Below are positions 6,382 to 11,691 of a stretch of DNA of 11,691 bases, in pieces. Positions within the stretch are counted from its first letter, which is position 1, and each line of letters begins with the position of its first letter. The notes beneath the pieces were generated by a model, which was not told the DNA's origin, did no database searches, and was given only the letters and a program-made list of their open reading frames with translations. Source of the DNA: Blastocatellia bacterium (lineage in GTDB: Bacteria; Acidobacteriota; Blastocatellia; Chloracidobacteriales; JADJPF01); assembly GCA_023265235.1 (NCBI GenBank), contig JAHFUF010000031.1, forward strand, positions 1 to 11,691, written 5' to 3'. The translations under genes and the position numbers were made by a program.

Positions 6382-6435
6382 AATGCCCCATTAGGGGCAT
6401 TTGATAATAGCCCAGCGTTAAAACGCTGGGGGCTA
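6382..6435. repeat. REP-like pair of palindromes
   Basis: Two GC-rich hairpins stand 6 to 9 bp apart in otherwise AT-rich DNA. The first is AATGCCCC-ATTA-GGGGCATT (6382-6401). The second is CCCAGCGTT / AACGCTGGG (6411-6430), extended at its base by TAG / CTA (6408-6410 and 6433-6435) with a 2-nt GG bulge. Paired palindromes with a bulge in a 3' intergenic space are typical of REP/BIME elements. The element ends 12 bp from the stop of the Hsp70 gene and could also act as its transcript end or protect its 3' end, but no T tract follows on the minus strand. Whether it is repeated elsewhere in the genome cannot be seen here. Confidence 0.55.
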
Positions 6436-6447
6436 GTTTATTAGCTA

Positions 6448-8217
6448 TTATTCCTCTGCTTCAATCAGCCAATCTATTAGCTCGTCACAATAGAGTTCTG
6501 TTTGTTCGCTCTCATCTTCGCTTAGGGAATCTTTTATTTTCTCTACAGTAACAGAAATTTTACTAGCAAGATCTGCGCTTAAGTCTTCTTTAGACAATAC
6601 TTTAATAGCTCTTTCTAATAAAGCCTTTGTGCCAGGGTCTATTTCAATACTTAAATCATCAATTTCGCCATCTTCATCAATTTCATCCTCTTCACCCTGT
6701 TCATAAACAGCAGCTATTTTTGCTTGGCTACTAGCTATATCTTGCGAACTCAATCGTTGACGACTGGCTTTAAGTTGTTTGCGAACCTCTTTACCTGTCT
6801 TACGCTCAATTACTGTAACATCTAGGATTGCATTTATGTCTAAGCTAAAGTTTACTGTTACATCAGTAAGCTCCATTTCTCGATTTGGCTTGAGATCTTC
6901 AACAAAAAAATCTCCTAACAATACATTGTCTGAAGCTGTTTCTTCTTCACCTTGATAGACTTGAATATGAATTTTATCTTGGCCTGGGTAGAGTGTAGAA
7001 AAAACTTTACTTTGCTGTACAGGGATTGTTGTATTACGGCGAATTAATGGCGCAAATTTATCTGGAATAAGTTGGCCTGCAAAACTAATCTCGGCGGCTG
7101 CTATGCCTAAGGACATTGGGGTTACATCTACTAAAATAGCATCGATTTCTTCTCCAGCAATTATTCCTGCTTGTACTGCTGCACCTAAAGCTACTGCTGC
7201 GTCTGGATCAATTTCTATATGTGGTTCTTGTCCCATATGTTGAGTAACTAAATCCCAAACTATAGGACTTCGTGTAGAGCCACCAACTAGTAACACTCTG
7301 TCTATTTGATTAGCTTCTAATTCAGCATCTTTTAAAGCTTTGTCAATTAAAACTAATGTGTCTTTTAATTTTTCTTCTATTATTTCTTCAAATTCGTGGC
7401 GTTTAACTTCACGTCGAATGTGTAGTGCTATATCTTTTGAATATGCTATATATTCTAAGCTGATCAAGGCATATGGAGCATTAGAAAGTTCTATTTTTGC
7501 TTCTTCAGCCGCCCTAAGCAGTCTTGCCCAAGCATGATGATTTTCTTGGAGATCTATTTTGTGTTCATCAGCAAATTCTTTTGCAATAAAAGAAGCAAAC
7601 ATTTCATCAAAATCATCTCCACCTAAATGATTGTTTCCTGCTGTTGCTAAAACATCTACTACACCATTGTTTAGCTCAATAATTGAAACATCAAAAGTAC
7701 CGCCACCTAAATCATAAACCAGAACATGTAGTTCTTCTTCTTTGTCAAGTCCATAAGCTAATGCTGATGCTGTTGGTTCATTAATAATACGCTCGACTTT
7801 TAGGCCAGCAATTTCCCCGGCTTCCATAGTTGCTTGCCGTTGTAGTTCATTAAAATAAGCAGGAACAGTAATTACTGCTCGTGAGACAGTTTCTCCAATG
7901 GTTGTTTCTGCTGCTTGTTTTAGTTCTTTTAAGATAAATGCTGATATTTCTTGAGGCGTATATTCTTTACCAGCCATTGTTACCTTTTCATTAGTACCCA
8001 TTTTCCTTTTTATCGAACGTATAGTATTTTCTGGTGCAGCTACCCATTGATTACGGGCTGGTTTGCCTACTAAAACCTCTCCTTGTGGCGCAATCCCTAC
8101 TACAGAGGGAAGTATATGCCCTTCACTAACAGGTATTAATACTGGAACACCATCTTTTATAAAAGCTACTACAGAATTGGTCGTTCCAAGATCAATCCCA
8201 ATAATTTTTTCTTGCAT
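6448..8217 (-). CDS. Divergent DnaK-like Hsp70 chaperone
   Basis: This 589-residue Hsp70 has an intact ATP-binding core: GIDLGTTNS (7-15), a Lys70 equivalent to the catalytic Lys of DnaK, NEPTASALAYG (146-156), DLGGGTFD (169-176) and LVGGSTRSP. The substrate-binding beta domain is recognisable (RRNTTIPVQQSKVFSTLYPGQ, then QVYQGEEETASDN). It differs from housekeeping DnaK in several ways. The phosphate-2 loop comes about 25 residues early, because the segment after Lys70 is short. An acidic stretch of about 20 residues (EQGEEDEIDEDGE region) replaces part of the linker to a short helical lid. The C-terminus ends Ile-Glu-Ala-Glu-Glu without the EEVDK-like tail. TAGGA lies 7 nt before the ATG. 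It is the last gene of the TPR, J-like, GrpE-like operon, after a 106-bp gap. A specialised cytoplasmic chaperone is the best reading; its clients are unknown. Confidence 0.93.
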   Translation of the reverse strand: MQEKIIGIDLGTTNSVVAFIKDGVPVLIPVSEGHILPSVVGIAPQGEVLVGKPARNQWVAAPENTIRSIKRKMGTNEKVTMAGKEYTPQEISAFILKELKQAAETTIGETVSRAVITVPAYFNELQRQATMEAGEIAGLKVERIINEPTASALAYGLDKEEELHVLVYDLGGGTFDVSIIELNNGVVDVLATAGNNHLGGDDFDEMFASFIAKEFADEHKIDLQENHHAWARLLRAAEEAKIELSNAPYALISLEYIAYSKDIALHIRREVKRHEFEEIIEEKLKDTLVLIDKALKDAELEANQIDRVLLVGGSTRSPIVWDLVTQHMGQEPHIEIDPDAAVALGAAVQAGIIAGEEIDAILVDVTPMSLGIAAAEISFAGQLIPDKFAPLIRRNTTIPVQQSKVFSTLYPGQDKIHIQVYQGEEETASDNVLLGDFFVEDLKPNREMELTDVTVNFSLDINAILDVTVIERKTGKEVRKQLKASRQRLSSQDIASSQAKIAAVYEQGEEDEIDEDGEIDDLSIEIDPGTKALLERAIKVLSKEDLSADLASKISVTVEKIKDSLSEDESEQTELYCDELIDWLIEAEE

Positions 8218-8249
8218 CTGCCTATCCTATCTGGCTAGCTGTTTTATAT

Positions 8250-8286
8250 TAGGCTAAATTAAGGTTAACCTAGTAGTACTAGCCTA
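8250..8286 (-). promoter_or_regulatory. Nested dyads upstream of the Hsp70 gene
   Basis: In the 106-bp gap between the GrpE-like stop and the Hsp70 start, outer arms TAGGCTA (8250-8256) and TAGCCTA (8280-8286) enclose two more dyads: the perfect palindrome AGGTTAACCT (8262-8271) and CTAGTA-G-TACTAG (8270-8282). They could be an mRNA hairpin, an RNA-processing site or an operator for an internal promoter. The sequence is not a CIRCE element, so HrcA control is not indicated. Confidence 0.4.
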
Positions 8287-8323
8287 TTGATTTTATTGAT
8301 TTTTTAAGTTTCTAAGTTTTTTC

Positions 8324-9268
8324 CTAACGATAACCTTTACGTAAAACACTAATGATTGTACCAGCAGGCAATTTTGGGTCGATTACAGCGTCTAAAGCTA
8401 TATGTAAACGAGGATCAAAGAGTTGTCCTTGTGTTTCAATAGCTCGTATGCCTTCGCTTGCTAATAGTCCAACAAACCTTTCTCTTACCAACTCTAATCC
8501 TTTTAACCAAGCAATTAGCATGTCATTTTTTTCAGCGACAACGCTTTCAAGCGGCTTTTCAACAGCATTAGGAGCGAGGATTATTGGATTTGATAGACTT
8601 TCCTCTATAAGTATTTCGCCTTTAATAGCTACTTTTAATCTTTCCCATAGAGTTAACTTTTTTAGTTTAGTTATTGTGATTGGAGGTTTGGGGTTTGGCT
8701 CTGCTTCACTTACTCCAGTCATTAGCGATGAGTCAAGTACTCGATTGAGTGCTATAGATGAACTAGTAGCTTTGGGCAAAGTTTCTTTTTCAGTATTCTT
8801 ACGTTTGAGTAAAGCATAGCCATTATCTATTGCCGATTCTATACCATCAAGTACTGGCAACATCTCAATAGCAAATTCACATCGGGACTGGCCACGCTCT
8901 TTTGCTAATTGCTCGTGATCTAATGATTTATATTCTTCTTGTAACTTATCTTGGCGTTTAATAGCTTCTTGTAGGCTAGTTAAAGCGGTTGTTAAATTCT
9001 TTTCTTGGGTTTCATTTAAGGTATTTGCTTTATACTGAAGCCTACTTAGTTTAGTGACACTCTGGTTAATTTCTTCCAATTGCTTTTGGTACTTTTCTAA
9101 ATGTGCTGAAAAGTTTTCTAAATTACCATTTAGTATATTAGTAAGATCAATAGACAAATTAGCTTGCAACTGCCCAAACAATGAATCAAGCGATGTAGGG
9201 GCTAATGTCTTAATTTCTTCTTCTAGTTCAAAATTATTATTATGAAAGTTTTGGTTCATGAAAATCAT
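8324..9268 (-). CDS. GrpE-like nucleotide exchange factor with long N-terminal helix and truncated beta domain
   Basis: GrpE dimers release ADP from Hsp70 through a C-terminal beta domain. This 314-residue protein is much longer than the usual 180-200. Residues about 50-130 form a charged coiled coil, followed by EFAIEMLPVLDGIESAI (131-147), which matches the GrpE helical region. Residues about 158-250 are an insert, rich in Ser, Pro, Thr and Lys at first, with no match I can name. GLELVRERFVGLLASEGI then leads into the beta domain at 257-314, with the conserved FDPRLH, AGT and KGY motifs. It stops right after KGY (311-313), so the final hairpin (R-x-L/I-R-x-A-x-V in canonical GrpE) is missing. 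The start at 9268 overlaps the J-like gene by 29 nt; the ATG at 9259 is also possible, and neither has a clear Shine-Dalgarno site, so translation is probably coupled. Confidence 0.85.
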   Translation of the reverse strand: MIFMNQNFHNNNFELEEEIKTLAPTSLDSLFGQLQANLSIDLTNILNGNLENFSAHLEKYQKQLEEINQSVTKLSRLQYKANTLNETQEKNLTTALTSLQEAIKRQDKLQEEYKSLDHEQLAKERGQSRCEFAIEMLPVLDGIESAIDNGYALLKRKNTEKETLPKATSSSIALNRVLDSSLMTGVSEAEPNPKPPITITKLKKLTLWERLKVAIKGEILIEESLSNPIILAPNAVEKPLESVVAEKNDMLIAWLKGLELVRERFVGLLASEGIRAIETQGQLFDPRLHIALDAVIDPKLPAGTIISVLRKGYR

Positions 9269-9629
9269 TTCGGAAGGAAATTTGAGCCAGTCCTAGTTCT
9301 AGAGCTAACCTAATAATGTCTTCTTTATGTACACTTAAGTCATAATTGACTTTTGGTAAGTCTGGTTTTTCTGGCGGAGGTTGTAAAAGAAATAAATCTG
9401 CTAATGCTCTACGTTCTGGAGTGCGTAACTGCTCGTAAGCTGATCTAATTTGTTGAAACCTTTCTGATTCACTTTCTGGTGGATATTGTCTAACAAGTTG
9501 AAAATATGCTCGTTTAATTTGTTCTTGGTCAACTTTTCTGTCTAACCCTAGTTCTTTATATGGATCTGTTGGCTTAGCAGGTCTATTAACAAGAGGTTTA
9601 CTGGGTTTATTCATTTTAGAAGATTTCAT
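9240..9629 (-). CDS. Small J-domain-like protein with the HPD motif replaced
   Basis: The protein has 129 residues. A basic, Pro-rich N-terminus (1-20) leads into a J-like domain at about 22-88: DPYKELGLDRKVDQEQIKRAYFQLVRQ fits helices I and II, and ERFQQIRSAYEQLRTPERRALADL fits helix III and the following segment. Where the His-Pro-Asp turn should come after the Tyr, the protein has Tyr49-Pro50-Pro51-Glu52. The HPD triad is required in classical J proteins to stimulate Hsp70 ATPase, so this one may only recruit or scaffold, or may use a different contact. There is no Gly/Phe region, zinc finger or substrate domain. GGAGG at 9638-9642 lies 8 nt before the ATG at 9629, inside the 3' end of the TPR gene, so the 14-nt overlap is real; a second ATG at 9614 lacks such a site. 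Confidence 0.85.
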   Translation of the reverse strand: MKSSKMNKPSKPLVNRPAKPTDPYKELGLDRKVDQEQIKRAYFQLVRQYPPESESERFQQIRSAYEQLRTPERRALADLFLLQPPPEKPDLPKVNYDLSVHKEDIIRLALELGLAQISFRNDFHEPKLS

Positions 9630-11691
9630 CAGGTAGTCCTCCCATTAATTCCATTAATGCTTCAAAATCCTTCATATCTTGCTTAGATAACTTGTCTAGA
9701 CTTTTAGGTGGCCCATCAGGAAACCTTGCCATCAACCGCATTAAAACATCAACCGGCACATCATCTAAAAAATCACTCCTTTTACTGCTGTGGCTAATGT
9801 TTTCCTCAGTTTCTTTGATCTTTTCTACTAATGCTGGCTCATTAGCTTTATTTGCTCTTTGTCTAGCTTCTTTAAACAATCGCTGAGCCTCTTTAACGTC
9901 TTTTTTATCGTGAAAGGCATCAAACGCTGCTACATACTCTAGTAATCCTTTGTCAGGTAATTCGCTCTGTATTCTTTGTAGATAGTATGTTCTTAAAACA
10001 TTTAGTTGTTGTAGTGGAAGTTTTTTTACATGCATTGCTAAGAATACTTCCAAGAAAACATCTGCTTTACTTTTTATCTTTGTTTCTTCAGAGAGCTTTA
10101 TTGCTTCATCAAAAAAAACTTGACCCCATTCAATCCCTAGCTGACACTGTAGTGCCCCATGCCCTTGAGAAATCCAGAAATCAGGCATCAGCCCAGGGCG
10201 TTGATTAATTTCTGCCATTATCTTTTCTATCTCTGCACTTGCTTCTTTTATATGTACTAACTCATGAAAAATTTCGCTAACTAGTTCTATATCTTTAATA
10301 GCTGCTTTATATGCCCGTAAAAATATCTCTATTACAGATTTTCCAGTTTGTACATAATCTGTAGCCTTAGCTAAAAGTAGTAATAATTTTGGATGTTCAG
10401 GCAATTGTTTTAGCGTATCTTCTAGAAAACTAATTCGTTTGCGGGTTGGTGTAATATGTTCTGCTTTTTTTACATAATCTGATGCTAGAGCTTCTTTAGC
10501 ATCTTTGTGTTTAGGGTCTATGGCCAAAATTTGCTTCCATATATCTATAGCTTCATCAATATCATACTTATTTGATGCCATTTCTCCTAAACGCAAAAGC
10601 GCATCTATATTATTTGGTGCTATAGCTAGGATACGTTTAAGTTCATTAGATGCAGCCTTTTCCTGATCATTGGCTCTTAGTGTGTCTACTATGTCTATAC
10701 GTAATTCCAAATCATTTTCAGCATATTTAAGGGCATTTTTTAAACAAGTAGTATGTTCTTCTATATTGTCTATATCTCTAGTCTTTTTATAACATTCTGC
10801 GGCACGCTTCCAAATTGCAGCTACTTGGCTATCAGTAAGATGATTAGCACTAGTAGCTTTACGAGATCGGCGTTTGAGCATTTCCCGCCAAGCAGCAGCA
10901 GCAGCAACCCAATTTTCTAAAGCTTCCTCGGCTAATGCAAGGTTTTGTGATAGACGACAACTATTGTTTTGCTCACTAGCTCTACGCCAATATCGAGTAG
11001 CTATTTCCCATTTACCTTCTTGAGCGGCTTGATAGCCAATATAGTAACAAGCAAAACCAGCTAATTCTTTAACAATTTCTAATTCTTTGGTTTTATTAGG
11101 TAGGCTATTGATAGCATTAATTAATTCATACCATTTTTCTTCTTCTGCTAATATCACTAATTGCTCAAGGAGCAGATAATCTTGGTTAAGGGTTAAGTGA
11201 GTTTCCATAAACCCATTATTTTTAGCTTTTAACCAAGCAGTGCGCGCCATATCCTTTTTGCCAAGCCGCATAGCGGCAACGCCATTGTAATAATCTAAAA
11301 TACTACTAATATTTTTCTTATAACTACCTTTGTTTATAATTTGTTGGAATTCTGAAACTGGTGTAACACTATTATCTTGCTTCATTTGTGCAAGCAATAA
11401 CCAGAATGGCTCTAGTTTGTCTAGCATTTGTCCATCAGGCAAAACACTATTTTCTGTAGTACCAGAAATCATTTGGTTAATTATTTTTATGGTGTTGGTT
11501 TCTGTTAGTGTTATTGGTAGTGTTACTTGAGTCGCCTCAGTTTTTTTATTTTGAGCTAAAAGCACTATTTGTCTTAGATAGCCTAGCAATTGACGATTTG
11601 GATCTTTAGCACTAACAATATCGAATTCCTTAATAGCTTCATCAAAGTTGCCTATTTGACATAAGGTTACAGCTAGGTAAAAATGTAATCG
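9616..11691 (-). CDS. Large TPR-repeat protein (5' partial at the right edge)
   Basis: The frame is open to the right edge, so the N-terminus is missing; 691 residues are visible. The first 31 already form a TPR unit (YLAVTLCQIGNFDEAIKEFDIVSAKDPN). Another clear unit lies near residues 360-400 of the partial protein (LLRLGEMASNKYDIDEAIDIWKQILAIDPKHKDA), and helix pairs of the same kind, many degenerate, run through most of the length. The last 55 residues are different: an acidic segment with DDVPVDVLMRLMARFPDGPP and MGGLPDEIF. TPR arrays are protein-binding scaffolds. As the visible upstream gene of a J-like, GrpE-like, Hsp70 operon, overlapping the J-like gene by 14 nt, it is a good candidate for a client adaptor or co-chaperone (inference). 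An in-frame TTG at 11589 is internal, not the start. No membrane segment is seen in the visible part. Confidence 0.82.
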   Translation of the reverse strand, partial: RLHFYLAVTLCQIGNFDEAIKEFDIVSAKDPNRQLLGYLRQIVLLAQNKKTEATQVTLPITLTETNTIKIINQMISGTTENSVLPDGQMLDKLEPFWLLLAQMKQDNSVTPVSEFQQIINKGSYKKNISSILDYYNGVAAMRLGKKDMARTAWLKAKNNGFMETHLTLNQDYLLLEQLVILAEEEKWYELINAINSLPNKTKELEIVKELAGFACYYIGYQAAQEGKWEIATRYWRRASEQNNSCRLSQNLALAEEALENWVAAAAAWREMLKRRSRKATSANHLTDSQVAAIWKRAAECYKKTRDIDNIEEHTTCLKNALKYAENDLELRIDIVDTLRANDQEKAASNELKRILAIAPNNIDALLRLGEMASNKYDIDEAIDIWKQILAIDPKHKDAKEALASDYVKKAEHITPTRKRISFLEDTLKQLPEHPKLLLLLAKATDYVQTGKSVIEIFLRAYKAAIKDIELVSEIFHELVHIKEASAEIEKIMAEINQRPGLMPDFWISQGHGALQCQLGIEWGQVFFDEAIKLSEETKIKSKADVFLEVFLAMHVKKLPLQQLNVLRTYYLQRIQSELPDKGLLEYVAAFDAFHDKKDVKEAQRLFKEARQRANKANEPALVEKIKETEENISHSSKRSDFLDDVPVDVLMRLMARFPDGPPKSLDKLSKQDMKDFEALMELMGGLPDEIF
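9638..9642 (-). promoter_or_regulatory. Ribosome binding site inside the TPR gene for the J-like gene
   Basis: On the minus strand GGAGG (within GGGAGGA) lies 8 nt before the ATG at 9629 and inside the last codons of the TPR gene. It supports the overlapping start over the second ATG at 9614 and points to coupled translation. Confidence 0.75.

Noticed and set aside
6382..6435. A simple terminator pair for the Hsp70 gene
   Set aside because: The hairpins lack T tracts on the minus-strand side; the paired, bulged architecture fits a REP-like element better, though a role in 3' end formation is not excluded.
8250..8286. CIRCE / HrcA operator upstream of the Hsp70 gene
   Set aside because: The dyads do not resemble TTAGCACTC-N9-GAGTGCTAA in either arms or spacing.
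8352..8819. A 155-codon plus-strand open frame inside the GrpE-like gene
   Set aside because: It is a reverse-strand shadow; the minus-strand frame has clear GrpE motifs and operon context, and the Ser-rich antisense product matches nothing I know.
10880..10910. CAG-type trinucleotide run in the TPR gene
   Set aside because: It simply encodes a short poly-Ala helix segment within a TPR-like unit and is too short to be a notable repeat.
11330..11589. The TTG at 11589 as the start of the TPR protein
   Set aside because: The frame continues upstream to the window edge and encodes a good TPR unit there, so the gene is truncated by the window rather than starting here.

Overview
The window is an AT-rich bacterial chromosomal segment. 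Genes lie on both strands, with Shine-Dalgarno sites, TTG and ATG starts and rho-independent terminators. No tRNA, rRNA, insertion sequence, phage gene or CRISPR array is visible. The mix of families resembles Acidobacteriota, perhaps a low-GC Blastocatellia-like lineage: a CGNR/ABATE regulator, a DinB-fold protein, a secreted FGE-sulfatase-domain protein, a coiled-coil protein ending in a LAS-type zinc-peptidase-like domain, and a divergent Hsp70/GrpE/J set. This placement is a tentative inference; only sequence searches could settle it.

Left part (1-2250). The end of a coiled-coil protein with a C-terminal LAS-like metallopeptidase domain converges on a CGNR zinc-finger regulator on the minus strand. 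The regulator is divergent from a DinB-family gene. The 258-bp divergent spacer carries a good plus-strand promoter whose -35 to -10 interval is an 11-bp inverted repeat, a candidate operator. The DinB gene ends at a perfect 13-bp stem terminator shared with the next, convergent gene.

Middle part (2255-6315). A secreted FGE-sulfatase-domain protein on the minus strand lacks the catalytic Cys pair of true formylglycine-generating enzymes. It is divergent, across 338 bp, from a plus-strand housekeeping run: a Cof-type HAD phosphatase, a small cyclophilin and tsaD (tRNA t6A synthesis), with gaps of 14 and 11 bp. The run ends in a 12-bp hairpin terminator. Just beyond it, two GC-rich palindromes form a REP-like element.

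Right part (6448-11691). A minus-strand operon runs in from beyond the right edge: a long TPR protein, a small J-domain-like protein, a GrpE-like protein and a divergent Hsp70. The first three genes overlap (14 and 29 nt), which suggests translational coupling. The Hsp70 gene follows after a 106-bp gap with nested dyads. The layout looks like a dedicated Hsp70 machine separate from the canonical DnaK-DnaJ-GrpE set. All three chaperone components deviate from the textbook: the J domain has Tyr-Pro-Pro-Glu where the HPD motif should be, the GrpE-like protein lacks its last beta hairpin and has a large insert, and the Hsp70 has a shortened ATPase domain, an acidic linker and no EEVDK-type tail. 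This operon is the most interesting content of the window.
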